The notes under the pieces: generated by a model | The model's database searches: none | The model's input: only the letters and a program-made list of their open reading frames with translations | What the model was told of the DNA's origin: nothing | Shown: piece after piece, positions 53,113 to 62,071 of the stretch | How positions within the stretch are numbered: position 1 is the first letter of the stretch | How the letters are laid out: each line of letters opens with the position of its first letter | Translations under genes and position numbers: made by a program | Source: Claveliimonas monacensis | Lineage (GTDB): Bacteria > Bacillota > Clostridia > Lachnospirales > Lachnospiraceae | Assembly: GCF_014982975.1 (NCBI RefSeq) | Contig: NZ_JADCKL010000005.1 | Coordinates: 62,001 to 126,000, forward strand | Direction of reading: 5' to 3' | DNA length: 64,000 nucleotides

Positions 53113-54388
53113 AACTCATTTCCTTTCTGTTTATAATTCCATAGATCACAAGCATTGTAACCGCCGTTGCGGGCAGTGAGATCCATATGCCGGACATCCC
53201 CACAGCCACCGGAAGCAGAAACAGGTACGCCGGCGAGACGATCAGACTTTCTGCAAACGTGAGGATCACGGCCAGCTTCGTCTTCAGCACTGCATTCAGA
53301 TAGGACAGATTGAATTTGACAAATCCTGTCACAAGAAAGGCAAGTGCGCTGATCCGCATGCCGGTTTCAAAAAATACAACCGCCTCATCCGAAAGCCCGA
53401 ACCACCGGGCCAGGTGCGGCGTACAGATAAACACTGCTGCCATGGTGATGACTCCCAGCACACCGGCTCCGACTCTTGCTGTCTTTCTGACCTGTGCCAG
53501 CTCCGCAGGCCTTCCTGCTCCGTTGTAGTAGCTGAGCAGCGGCTGCACGCCGTCTCCTATGCCGGTGAGAAGGTACTGTACCGGAAACACAATATAGGAG
53601 ATCACTGCATAGCAGGCTACCGCCGCGTTTCCACCGTACCGCAGGCACTGCCAGTTGGTGAAGATCAGAGCCACCGTGGGAGCCAGGGATACACCGAAAG
53701 CCGTGACGCCGCTGCGGCAGATCCCTGCGGCCAGCTTTCCCTCCAGAGCCGGACGGGCTTTCTCTTTGTAAGCCTTAAGAAGAACCGCCACGCTGATGAC
53801 GAGGACCACAAGCTGGGCTGTCACCGTGCCCCAGGCCGCGCCCCGTATCCCCATTCCCATTGGAAACATCAGATAATAGTTGACTCCGATATTGACCGCA
53901 AATCCGGTCACCATGCTGATCATGGCCGCGAAGGACAGGTTCATGTTCCGCAGGATGGGAGTGATACCGGTACCGCATACCTGGAGCACGCCTCCCGCGA
54001 TAATGATGCCTGTGTACTTCTGTGCCTCTTCCAGCACCTCACCTTCCGCCCCTAAGATCTGAAGAAGAGGATCTCTCACAAGAAAGAGGAAAAGTGACAG
54101 GAGAATACCAGCCAGGACAAGAAGGGTCGCTGTGGTATTGAACATTCTCCTGCAGCCTTCCCGGTCCCCTTTCCCCATCATATTGGAATAGAGGACGCTT
54201 CCGCCTGTTCCGATTCCGACTCCCAGCGCAGTGATCACTGCCGGTATCGGCCAGGCGATATTGATCGCCGCAAGTCCGATGTCCCCCGCCGCTTTTCCCA
54301 CAAACAGTCCGTCCACCACACTGTACATGCCTGACATCGTGAATGCGATCATGGTCGGGAGAGCCTGTTTTAAAATTCGTCTGAACAT
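53096..54388 (-). CDS. MATE family transporter inside the ABC importer operon
   Basis: A 430-residue MATE protein with twelve membrane segments: LPTMIAFTMSGMYSVVDGLF at the N-terminus is the PPM/DinF-like signature, and GTGGSVLYSN lies in the third segment. The start at 54388 has GGAGAAAGGA upstream. Its 3' end overlaps the first permease gene by 17 bp, so the two are translationally linked. An exporter placed first in an importer operon is unusual; it may remove a toxic intermediate or by-product. Confidence 0.9.
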   Translation of the reverse strand: MFRRILKQALPTMIAFTMSGMYSVVDGLFVGKAAGDIGLAAINIAWPIPAVITALGVGIGTGGSVLYSNMMGKGDREGCRRMFNTTATLLVLAGILLSLFLFLVRDPLLQILGAEGEVLEEAQKYTGIIIAGGVLQVCGTGITPILRNMNLSFAAMISMVTGFAVNIGVNYYLMFPMGMGIRGAAWGTVTAQLVVLVISVAVLLKAYKEKARPALEGKLAAGICRSGVTAFGVSLAPTVALIFTNWQCLRYGGNAAVACYAVISYIVFPVQYLLTGIGDGVQPLLSYYNGAGRPAELAQVRKTARVGAGVLGVITMAAVFICTPHLARWFGLSDEAVVFFETGMRISALAFLVTGFVKFNLSYLNAVLKTKLAVILTFAESLIVSPAYLFLLPVAVGMSGIWISLPATAVTMLVIYGIINRKEMSYEKKD

Positions 54389-54434
54389 GGATTTCTTATT
54401 CCTTTCTCCTGCGTCCTTTCGGACACAACCCGGA

Positions 54435-54460
54435 TTATAAACAATGATTTTTAAAAAATC
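54435..54460 (-). promoter_or_regulatory. Promoter region and palindrome before the importer operon
   Basis: A TATAAT on the minus strand (about 54435-54440) lies beside GATTTTTAAAAAATC (54446-54460), a 15-bp perfect palindrome where an RpiR dimer could bind. No ideal -35 is seen. Confidence 0.5.
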
Positions 54461-54508
54461 TTCAAAGAAATGTAAAGTCTGCGTTAAGTCATTTTCTGCG
54501 GGAGAGCA

Positions 54509-54553
54509 TAAAAAAAGGACCTCCCGGAGCAACGCTCCGAAAAATCCTTTTCC
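54509..54553 (-). terminator. Terminator of the RpiR regulator gene
   Basis: GGAGC pairs with GCTCC inside an outer GGA/TCC stem, followed by TTTTTTT on the minus strand. It separates rpiR from the importer operon. Confidence 0.85.
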
Positions 54554-54558
54554 CCATT

Positions 54559-55410
54559 TTATTCTTCTTTATGATGCATATCCTGCTCAAACTCCTTCGT
54601 GGACTGTATCAGCATCCTGTCAAACCGTTCCGGATCGCTGAGCATGATCGCCCCGCACAGGGCGTCCACAAAAGCCATCTGAGAGATCCTGGATGAGATC
54701 CATCTGCTGATCTCCGAAAAATGGATCGTGGGCGTAATGAAAATGTAATCCGCGATCCGTGCCAGCTCTGACGTCTGGCCGCCTGTCACAGCCACCGTCA
54801 CTGCCCCCGCCTGCTTAGCCGCCGCCAGGGAATCTATGACAGCCTGGGTTTCTCCGGATATGGAGAAACCGATGGCCACGTCCTTTTTCCCCAGATGCCC
54901 GGCGCTGACTTTCTGAAAGAACAGATCCGAGTAGTTCCGGCTGGTAAGTCCCAGATGAAGCATCCGCCCCGAAAGTTCAGCCGCCGCGTTGGCCGAGTTG
55001 TCTGTCCCGTATACATCGATGATCTTGGCCTTTTTAATGACTCTGACCACCTCTTCCATCTGTCTGAGATCCAGGTGTTTTGCCATATCGGATATCATGG
55101 TCAGATCATCCCGTATGATCTGAAAGACTGCCTCGTACTTCTTATTTTCACGCTTCTGCCCGGTCTGCTCACCGGACAGTTCCTGCTGCCCCTTCTCCTG
55201 CCACACAGTCTTCTGAAAGGCCGACCAGCTTTCATACCCTGCTGCCTGCAGCATGCGGATAATGGTGGCCTGCCCCACGCCGGCCCTCTCTGCCAGTTCC
55301 CGCACAGTCATGTTCCCGGCCGCCTCCGGATTTTCCAGAAGCAGATCTGCCGCTTTTTTCTGGTTACGGCTCAGCATGGCATAGCAGAGCCTCAGTTCAG
55401 TCTTCCACAT
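54559..55410 (-). CDS. MurR/RpiR family transcriptional regulator
   Basis: A 283-residue regulator with an N-terminal HTH_6 domain (TVRELAERAGVGQATIIRMLQAAGY) and a C-terminal SIS sugar-phosphate-binding domain (about 115-245, IDVYGTDNSANAAAE, GFSISGETQAVIDSL). The ATG at 55410 has GGGAG eight bases upstream. RpiR proteins sense phosphosugars. It sits upstream of the importer operon in the same direction and very likely controls it. Confidence 0.92.
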   Translation of the reverse strand: MWKTELRLCYAMLSRNQKKAADLLLENPEAAGNMTVRELAERAGVGQATIIRMLQAAGYESWSAFQKTVWQEKGQQELSGEQTGQKRENKKYEAVFQIIRDDLTMISDMAKHLDLRQMEEVVRVIKKAKIIDVYGTDNSANAAAELSGRMLHLGLTSRNYSDLFFQKVSAGHLGKKDVAIGFSISGETQAVIDSLAAAKQAGAVTVAVTGGQTSELARIADYIFITPTIHFSEISRWISSRISQMAFVDALCGAIMLSDPERFDRMLIQSTKEFEQDMHHKEE

Positions 55411-55463
55411 ATCTGTCACTCCCTTGTCCGGAACATCGCTCCGTTTTTTTGACTTTTTTCAAT

Positions 55464-55510
55464 GTCTTATTTTAGCATTGTCGGCCGGACAAGGGTGTAG
55501 AAAATCTACA
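55464..55510 (-). promoter_or_regulatory. rpiR promoter and palindrome
   Basis: TTGTCC (55487-55492), 17 bp, TAAGAC (55464-55469) on the minus strand. TGTAGA-AAA-TCTACA (55496-55510) lies just upstream of the -35. Confidence 0.5.
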
Positions 55511-55513
55511 ATT

Positions 55514-57256
55514 TTACAAAGATTTAACCTCACATTCGTGTTCTGTGTGCAGCAGCATATGTGCTTTATGTGACATAGGCTGCCCCATATACTCATCATA
55601 GAGCTTCAGGATATCCGGGTTTTCGTGTGAGAAGCGCACCTTATAATCCTTGTCCAGACGGTAGAGCTGCTTTCCTCTCTCAAAGGCCAGCTCCTGACCG
55701 TCGTGGATCGGCTGTCCGCCGCCGCCCACGCAGCCGCCTGGACATGCCATGACTTCCACAAAATCGTACTCCACTTCCCCTTTTTCCATTCTGTCAAGAA
55801 GAGTTCTGGTATTTCCAAGTCCGCTGACTACCGCCGTGCGCACTTTGATCCCATTGATGGTAAGCTCTGCCTCTGCCACACCGTCATTTGCGTTAAATCC
55901 GGGACTCCTGACTGCCTTGAAAGCGTCCGCGTCCGGATTTTCCCCGGTGATGATCGCATAGGCTGTGCGCAGAGCCGCCTCCATAACGCCGCCTGTCACG
56001 CCGAAGATGACGCCCGCTCCGGTTCCCTCCTGCATAGGAGAGTCCCCGGGAATATCCTCCAGCGTATCCGGACTGATATGGGCAGAACGCATCATCTTTA
56101 CCAGTTCTCTTGTAGTAATGACTGCATCCACATCATGTCCTGCGTACTCTTCATAGAAGAGTTCCTGCTCCCGCTCGGCCTTCTTGGCCACGCATGGCAT
56201 GACGGACACGGTGTAAATCTCCTCCGGCTTCTTTCCGATCTTCTCCGCGAAATAGGTCTTCATGACCGCCCCGAACATCTGCTGCGGGGACTTGGCCGTG
56301 GAGAGATATCTGACAAGATGAGGGTACTGGGACTTGATAAACCGCACCCATCCCGGACAGCAGGAGGTGAACATGGGGTGCCCCTTCAGCTCCCCCGCCG
56401 TAAATCTCTGTACAAACTCGTTGGCTTCCTCCATGATCGTAAGGTCCGCGGAAAATACCGTGTCAAATACGTAGTCCGCTCCCATTCTCTTCAGAGCGTC
56501 CATGATCTTTCCAATGGTGGCATCTTCCGGCGCAAGTCCGGTCTGCTCTCCCCAGGAAGTGCGGACAGCAGGCGCCACCTGGACAACCACGGTCTTCTTC
56601 TCATCTGCCAGGGCATCCCACACTTTCTCTGTGTCGTCCCGCTCACGCAGGGCTCCCACCGGGCAGTGGGTGATGCACTGTCCGCACAGGGAGCAGGGAG
56701 CATCCTCGATATTCATGTGCCCGGACACATTGACTGTGGTCCGCGAGCCGGTTCCCTCCACATCCCAGACAGACAGCTTCTGTACCTTGTCGCAGATCTG
56801 GATACAGCGCATGCATTTGATACACTTTGCCGAATCGCGGATCAGCGGGAAGTCCATGTTCCACTCTCTCCGGTCAATCTCCTGCCGGTAGGGAAGATCG
56901 ATAATATTCAGATCATTGGCCACCTTCTGCAGGCTGCAGTTGCCGCTGCGGGCACAGGTGACGCACTGGCAGTCGTGCTGGGAGAGGATCAGCTCCACAT
57001 TGGTCCGCCTGTCCTTGCGCACTTTCGGGCTGTTGGTAAAGATGACCATGCCCTCTTCCGCCACATTGTTGCAGGATGTGATCAGGCGCTCCTTCCCCTG
57101 CAGTTCCACTACACAGACGCGGCAGGCCGCGATCTCATTGATCCCTTTCAGAAAACAGAGGCTGGGGATGGGAATGCCGTTCTGTCTTGCCGCTTCCATG
57201 ATCGTTGTATTTTCTTCTACGGAAATATGCTTTCCGTCAATCGTCAGATTTACCAT
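55514..57256 (-). CDS. hydA: [FeFe] hydrogenase catalytic subunit
   Basis: A 580-residue hydrogenase with N-terminal [2Fe-2S] ferredoxin domain (CFLKGINEIAACRVC), a His/Cys [4Fe-4S] site (HDCQCVTCARSGNC), two [4Fe-4S] clusters (CIKCMRCIQIC, CSLCGQCITHC) and the H-cluster domain. L1 is FTSCCPGW, L2 MPCVAKKAERE and L3 EVMACPGGCVGGGGQP, all intact. A C-terminal small-subunit-like tail follows. The start overlaps the end of the flavoprotein gene by 7 bp. It makes or consumes H2 in fermentation. Confidence 0.96.
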   Translation of the reverse strand: MVNLTIDGKHISVEENTTIMEAARQNGIPIPSLCFLKGINEIAACRVCVVELQGKERLITSCNNVAEEGMVIFTNSPKVRKDRRTNVELILSQHDCQCVTCARSGNCSLQKVANDLNIIDLPYRQEIDRREWNMDFPLIRDSAKCIKCMRCIQICDKVQKLSVWDVEGTGSRTTVNVSGHMNIEDAPCSLCGQCITHCPVGALRERDDTEKVWDALADEKKTVVVQVAPAVRTSWGEQTGLAPEDATIGKIMDALKRMGADYVFDTVFSADLTIMEEANEFVQRFTAGELKGHPMFTSCCPGWVRFIKSQYPHLVRYLSTAKSPQQMFGAVMKTYFAEKIGKKPEEIYTVSVMPCVAKKAEREQELFYEEYAGHDVDAVITTRELVKMMRSAHISPDTLEDIPGDSPMQEGTGAGVIFGVTGGVMEAALRTAYAIITGENPDADAFKAVRSPGFNANDGVAEAELTINGIKVRTAVVSGLGNTRTLLDRMEKGEVEYDFVEVMACPGGCVGGGGQPIHDGQELAFERGKQLYRLDKDYKVRFSHENPDILKLYDEYMGQPMSHKAHMLLHTEHECEVKSL

Positions 57257-59082
57257 ATACTCTCACGCCCTCCTTTGAATATTCCGTAGCCGAAATGATC
57301 GCAGCGCAGGCACCGTCCTGCCTCCTGCTTCGCCTCGTTTTCCGTCATACAGTTTTCGACTCCTTCAAAGTCTTTCACCCGCAGACAGGCCTCGCGCTCT
57401 GTCAGGTTGACCCTGCCACACGGTGAGCGGTCTGAGAGATTGGGTTCCGGGATCTCCACATCACAGGAAATCTCGTGATGGTAGCCCAGATACTCGTCAA
57501 TATTGGCAGCCACCACTTTGCCGGCCGCAATGGCGGTGATGACAGAAGCCGGACCACTTGCGCAGTCTCCGCCTGCAAAGACGCCGGGCATATTCTCAAA
57601 GGTTCCCGTGCTCTTTGTGCGGATCTTTCCTCTCTCTACCGGAATGCCCGCCTCCTCAAAGTGGCGCGTCTCAATGTTCTGGCCGATGGCTACAATAAGC
57701 ACGTCGCAGGGGATGTAGAGGTCCTCTTCGCCGGTAGGCCGGATGCTGGCTCTGCCGTCCTTGATGGCGCTGACCATCTGGGGCGTCACATAAAGACCCT
57801 TCACCTGGCCCGCCTCATCCACGTCAATGGCTGCCGGTGCTTTCAGTGTCTGCAGCTCCACGCCCTCAGCGATGGCTCCCTCGATCTCCTGGGGCAAAGC
57901 GGTCATATCTGCCCTGCGGCGCCGGTAAACAATGCTGACTTTCTTGGCCCCCAGACGCTTCGCTGTACGGACAGCGTCCATGGACACGTTTCCGCCGCCT
58001 ACCACGGCCACTTCCTTGCCGGTCAGATCCATGATGATATTCTTCCCTACATTTCTAAGGAACTGTACTGCCGAGAGTACGCCGTCCGCGTCCTCTCCCT
58101 CCAGTCCCAGCTTCTTGTCCGTGCTGGCGCCAATGGTGATGAGCACAGCGTCGTACTCCTTCCTGAGCTGCTGGATCGTAATATCCTGGCCGATCTTCAT
58201 GCCGTATTTTACCTGTACGCCTGTCTTCAGGATACAGTTGATATCGTCCTCAAGCCGCTCCTTTGGCAGCCGGTAGTTGGGAATGCCGTACCGCAGCATG
58301 CCTCCCAGCTTCGGCAGCATCTCGTACACCACAGCCTGGTGTCCCATAAGCTGCAGATAGTAGGCCGCGCTTAAGCCTCCCGGCCCTCCTCCAAGGACAG
58401 CGATCCGCTTTCCGGTGGAAGGAGCACATGCCGGCGGGTCCACCTCGCCCGCATAGTCTGCCGCCATCCGCTTCAGTCCCCGGATGTTGATGGAGTCGTC
58501 CACCATATTCCGGCGGCATCTTGCCTCGCAGGGATGCTCGCATATGAATCCGCAGGTAGTGGGGAACGGGTTGTCCTTGCGGATCAGACGCACGGCATCT
58601 GCGTATCTTCCTTCGCCTACAAGAGCTATATACCCGGGCACGTCCACATGGGCCGGACACAGTGCCACACAGGGCACAGGCTGATTGTAGCTGCATGTAC
58701 ATCTTCCATTTTTTATGTGCTCAATATAGTCATCCCGATATCCGATCAGCCCTTTGTAGACCATCCGGGCCGCCTCGTAGCCGATGGCGCAGTCCGCCGA
58801 CTCCATAATGGAGAGCGCTGTCTCTTCCATGTAATCCAGCGTCTTCATGGTGGCTTTTCCATCCAGCACATCCTTGATAAAATGGTTAAGCTGCCCAAGA
58901 CCGATCCTGCACGGCACGCATTTTCCGCAGGTCTGGGCATGGCACAATTCCAGGAAGGCTCTCGACATGTCCACAGGACACAGTCCCGGCGGACTGGACT
59001 CGATCCGTCTCTCCAGATCTTTATAGAGACCTTCCATGACAATTCTGGCTCTGTTTGGAGCCTTAATCTCTAGTCTGCTCAT
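57250..59082 (-). CDS. GltD/NfnB-like FAD oxidoreductase with NuoF-type iron-sulfur domain, hydrogenase partner
   Basis: A 610-residue protein in two parts. Residues about 1-110 match the NuoF C-terminal cluster domain (CHAQTCGKCVPCRIGLGQLNHFI). Residues 115-610 are GltD-like: cluster region CVALCPAHVDVPGYIALVGEG and CEHPCEARCRRN, FAD site AVLGGGPGGLSAAYY, and NAD(P) site VAVVGGGNVSMDAVRTAKRLG. The ATG at 59082 has AGGAG upstream. It probably moves electrons between NAD(P)H and the hydrogenase, with FAD possibly linked to bifurcation. Confidence 0.9.
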   Translation of the reverse strand: MSRLEIKAPNRARIVMEGLYKDLERRIESSPPGLCPVDMSRAFLELCHAQTCGKCVPCRIGLGQLNHFIKDVLDGKATMKTLDYMEETALSIMESADCAIGYEAARMVYKGLIGYRDDYIEHIKNGRCTCSYNQPVPCVALCPAHVDVPGYIALVGEGRYADAVRLIRKDNPFPTTCGFICEHPCEARCRRNMVDDSINIRGLKRMAADYAGEVDPPACAPSTGKRIAVLGGGPGGLSAAYYLQLMGHQAVVYEMLPKLGGMLRYGIPNYRLPKERLEDDINCILKTGVQVKYGMKIGQDITIQQLRKEYDAVLITIGASTDKKLGLEGEDADGVLSAVQFLRNVGKNIIMDLTGKEVAVVGGGNVSMDAVRTAKRLGAKKVSIVYRRRRADMTALPQEIEGAIAEGVELQTLKAPAAIDVDEAGQVKGLYVTPQMVSAIKDGRASIRPTGEEDLYIPCDVLIVAIGQNIETRHFEEAGIPVERGKIRTKSTGTFENMPGVFAGGDCASGPASVITAIAAGKVVAANIDEYLGYHHEISCDVEIPEPNLSDRSPCGRVNLTEREACLRVKDFEGVENCMTENEAKQEAGRCLRCDHFGYGIFKGGRESIW

Positions 59083-59122
59083 TTTCTTCTCTCCTCTCGA
59101 CATGTTTCCCCATAGTTTTTTT

Positions 59123-59150
59123 ATTATAACACTACCCGGACCGGTTGTAA
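59123..59150 (-). promoter_or_regulatory. Promoter of the hydrogenase operon
   Basis: TTACAA (59145-59150), 16 bp, TATAAT (59123-59128) on the minus strand, about 40 bp before the flavoprotein start. Confidence 0.7.
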
Positions 59151-59190
59151 CCAGATTTGCCGGAAGTAGATTTTTTAACAAAAATAAGCA

Positions 59191-59225
59191 TAAAAAAGCG
59201 GCCGTCTCGCTAAGAGTCCGGCCGC
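59191..59225 (-). terminator. Terminator of the pilus operon
   Basis: GCGGCCG pairs perfectly with CGGCCGC and is followed by TTTTTTA on the minus strand. The 5' arm of the stem includes the last codons of the AP2-like gene. Confidence 0.85.
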
Positions 59226-60184
59226 GGTACTGTTTCCTTTACAGAGCCATTTATGACAAGCTCTCCCTCCTTTTTCTCCACCTCAAATTCCAGCGGATGC
59301 CGGAGCGCCCAGGAAGGGTCAGAAGCCGCCTTTTCCTTCCATCTGTAATAAGCCTCCAGAAAACCGCCGTGTATGAGCTCTTCTGCCTGCAGACGGACCT
59401 TCACCGCCTCCCCGTAATCCTGATACGTGCCAAGATAGAATCTCTGCCCTTTAAATCCTATGTTCACCCGGTATTTTCCGTTCCCGGTCCTGAACACGCC
59501 CCGGAAACCGCTGGTATTGTCCTTCCTGGATTTTCTCTTCTCAAGGATTTCCACACAGGTACCGTCAATGCGGTGCAGCTTCTCACGTATCTTACTCCTG
59601 TTCTCATTTCTCAGGCAGCCGCAGCTCATGACGCTTTCCCGCACGAGCGCGTCCTCTGTCACTTCCGCCACCCTGCCGCAGTCACACTGACACTCCCAGT
59701 ATACAGAGCCCTTCCGGTCCCGCCTGTCTGTTGGGCGCAGAGCTGTCAGCCTGCCGAATTTCCGCCCGGTCAGGTCCACTCTGTTATGTCCGTGCTCATG
59801 GGAGCGGCAACCACAGCTCTTCACCTTTCCCGCTTTCAGGTCCCGGGCAGTCACAGCCTTCTCATTTCCGCAGTCACACCTGCACAGCCAGCAGGTCCGG
59901 CCATACTTGTTCTCCGCCCTGCCCAGCACAGTCAGGTGCCCGAACACGCGCCCCGTCAGGTCCTCGGCAATGCTCCCCCTGCGGGCACTGCTCCTGGGGA
60001 TGCACCCGCAGTCCGCCACGGTCCCGTTCTTCAGCCGCTTGGTATTGACAAAAATCTCCTGCCCACAGTCGCAGCGGCATCTCCACACTCTGTATTTCTG
60101 CTCAGTCCTGTCCGTCTTTTCCAGGACAGTCAGGTGCCCGAAGCGCTGCCCCGTCAGATCCTTCTTATATGCCTGCTTCCTCAT
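59210..60184 (-). CDS. Protein with three zinc-ribbon-like repeats and an AP2-like domain
   Basis: A 324-residue basic protein. Three repeats (residues 9-61, 75-126, 137-190) each read DLTG-x2-FG-x-LT-x-L, then CxCxCG and a closing CGC, giving four conserved cysteines per repeat. A spacer follows, then an AP2-like beta-sheet domain at 224-275 (SGFRGVFRTGNGKYRVNIGF, RFYLGTYQDYGEAVKVR), and a charged tail. AP2 domains bind DNA and often occur in phage or homing nucleases, but no HNH motif is visible. The ATG overlaps the sortase stop as ATGA, tying it to the pilus operon. Role unknown; a regulator or nuclease relic are options. Confidence 0.8.
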   Translation of the reverse strand: MRKQAYKKDLTGQRFGHLTVLEKTDRTEQKYRVWRCRCDCGQEIFVNTKRLKNGTVADCGCIPRSSARRGSIAEDLTGRVFGHLTVLGRAENKYGRTCWLCRCDCGNEKAVTARDLKAGKVKSCGCRSHEHGHNRVDLTGRKFGRLTALRPTDRRDRKGSVYWECQCDCGRVAEVTEDALVRESVMSCGCLRNENRSKIREKLHRIDGTCVEILEKRKSRKDNTSGFRGVFRTGNGKYRVNIGFKGQRFYLGTYQDYGEAVKVRLQAEELIHGGFLEAYYRWKEKAASDPSWALRHPLEFEVEKKEGELVINGSVKETVPRPDS

Positions 60185-61098
60185 CTGTCCCTTCTCTTTC
60201 TCTTTCTCTTTTTCTTCTTCCTCCGTGTGAAAAGAAATATCACCGCCAAGAGAAAGACTGTCAAAAGACCTCCCAGGGCAATGAGATTTAACATCTGCTC
60301 TGTCCTTATATCCTCCTCCGAGGACTCATAGGGAAGTCCGTCTCCCAGCCTTGCCTGCAGCTCCTCATCACCGTCTGCCTGTCCTTCTCCCGCTCTTTTG
60401 CAGTACACCACATATCTCTGGTAATTCTGGGGGTAGGGATGACAGGTGATCAGGGTGACCATGTCCTCCCCCGGCAGGATCTTTACCGCATCCACGTCGT
60501 CCGGTTCAATGACGATACATTTTTCTACCTGATACTCTATCGTCTCCCAGAGGTTGGTGATCTCCACCTTGTCTCCCGCCTGCAGCACCTCGATCTCCCG
60601 GAACATGGGGATTCCCCCGTTGCCCCGGTGGGCTGCGATGACGCAGTTGGTATTCTCCCCGCCTATGGGCATGCTGGTCTGCCCCAGCACCACCGCCCCC
60701 TTCAGCATGTTCTCCCGGCTGGCGCCCACATACAGGGGCATCCGAAGGTTCATGGCGTCGATGGTAATGTAGCCCACCATGTCGTCAGGGAGCCCGGACG
60801 CCTGGAGATCAAAGGGGTTCTGTTCATAGCTCCAGGCGTCCACCAGGCCGCTCTGGCCGTTTTCATAGATACTGGCGTTGTATTCCTGCATCTGCTGCAG
60901 AAGCCCGCCATAGTCTGTCCCTGTACTCCCTTCCTGTCCGCTCCCCTGCTCTATCCGGAGCTTCTCATCCTGAAAACGGCTGATCTCCTGCCCGTTTTCA
61001 TACTCTGACATGAGGCTCCTTGCGTGGGGATACAGGAGCAGCGAGGCTCCCGCCAGGAACAGCAGCACAGCCAGCGTGGTAAATATGACTCTTTTCAT
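60181..61098 (-). CDS. Class C sortase (second)
   Basis: A 305-residue membrane sortase with an N-terminal and a C-terminal membrane segment. Catalytic His157 (AAHRGNGG), Cys219 (TLITCHPYPQ) and Arg228 (NYQRYVV). A lid-like NPF at 94-96 replaces the usual DPF/DPW. The TLITCHP form differs from the common TLVTCTP. The ATG at 61098 has AAAGGA eight bases upstream. It would polymerise pilins or attach a specific substrate such as the upstream LPFSG protein. Confidence 0.92.
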   Translation of the reverse strand: MKRVIFTTLAVLLFLAGASLLLYPHARSLMSEYENGQEISRFQDEKLRIEQGSGQEGSTGTDYGGLLQQMQEYNASIYENGQSGLVDAWSYEQNPFDLQASGLPDDMVGYITIDAMNLRMPLYVGASRENMLKGAVVLGQTSMPIGGENTNCVIAAHRGNGGIPMFREIEVLQAGDKVEITNLWETIEYQVEKCIVIEPDDVDAVKILPGEDMVTLITCHPYPQNYQRYVVYCKRAGEGQADGDEELQARLGDGLPYESSEEDIRTEQMLNLIALGGLLTVFLLAVIFLFTRRKKKKRKRKRRDR

Positions 61099-61135
61099 CC
61101 CAACCGTCCTTTCTGTCACCGCATATCACCGCATG

Positions 61136-62038
61136 TCACTGTCTTCTCCTGCGTCTCTTTCTCCCCCGCCGTTTTCCTCTTCTCCTTTTTGCAAAGAAGA
61201 CAGCCGCCGCAATGGCCGCCAGGAGAAGAAGCCCCAGGAGGATCGCGTGCAGGTATGTATCCAGCCAGCCTCTGCCCTGGTCTGCTGTCCTGCTGCTGTC
61301 CTCTGCCTCCGTTTCCTCATAGGGTACTCTGGTCCCCCGTACAAGGAGGCGGTGGGTGTTGACCGCGTAGGGCGTGCACGTCAGGAGCGTGACCAGGTCC
61401 CTGTCCTCCTCCGGCTGCAGCAGGGACAGTTCCTCCGGCTCGATGACCTCGATCTGGTCCACCTCGTAAGCCAGCGTCTGGTCCAGCACATGGATATAGA
61501 ACCGGTCCCCTGTCTCCATCTCATCCAGGCGGGTAAAGAGCTCCGCGCTGGGCAGTCCCCTGTGGGCGCTGATGACAGAATGCCGGTCCAGCCCGCCGAT
61601 GGGCAGAGCCGTCATCTCCAGATGCCCGGCCCCCTCGGCCAGCACTTCCTCACTTGTCCCATGATAAATGGGAAGATACACGTCTATCTCCGGGATATCC
61701 ACGTATCCCATGACGCCGTCTCCGTTGATGTTGAGCACCTGGCTGTAGTTATCCGGAAGGACATAGCCGCTGCCCATGACAAAGGGGTCATGGACCGGAT
61801 CCCCCGCCAGGTTCTCGTTGTACTCCTCCGCCTCCGCCCACGCCGCGTCGATCTGCGCCTGGTCCATCTCACTTACCTTCGCCTGGTAGGTACGGATCAC
61901 CTTCTCCTGCTGCCGCTCCGCCAGCATGTTACTGATGGCCGGATAAAGGAAAATCCCGGCGCCTGCTGCAAAAAGCAGCAGAGGCGCCAGGAGGAATAAA
62001 GGGTTCTTCTTTTTTTCAGTCGTCTTATATTCGTTCAT
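61136..62038 (-). CDS. Class C sortase (first)
   Basis: A 300-residue pilus-type sortase with membrane segments at both ends. Lid motif DPF (84-86), catalytic His159 (SAHRGLPSA), Cys221 (TLLTCTPYAVNTHR) and Arg230. This is the standard class C pattern that links pilin subunits through lysines. The C-terminus is very basic (RRRGKRRGRKRRRRR). It follows the pilin by 33 bp and precedes the second sortase by 37 bp. Confidence 0.95.
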   Translation of the reverse strand: MNEYKTTEKKKNPLFLLAPLLLFAAGAGIFLYPAISNMLAERQQEKVIRTYQAKVSEMDQAQIDAAWAEAEEYNENLAGDPVHDPFVMGSGYVLPDNYSQVLNINGDGVMGYVDIPEIDVYLPIYHGTSEEVLAEGAGHLEMTALPIGGLDRHSVISAHRGLPSAELFTRLDEMETGDRFYIHVLDQTLAYEVDQIEVIEPEELSLLQPEEDRDLVTLLTCTPYAVNTHRLLVRGTRVPYEETEAEDSSRTADQGRGWLDTYLHAILLGLLLLAAIAAAVFFAKRRRGKRRGRKRRRRRQ

Positions 62039-62071
62039 GTCAGATAAACCCGGTTTTTCAGTCTTTTACAC

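Noticed and set aside
55703-57289. 528-residue open frame on the plus strand
   Set aside because: Antisense to the hydrogenase gene, whose motifs are unmistakable; no start signal or family resemblance.
59036-60331. 431-residue open frame on the plus strand
   Set aside because: Antisense to the AP2-like gene and its flanks; low-complexity, repeated segments mirror the zinc repeats on the other strand.
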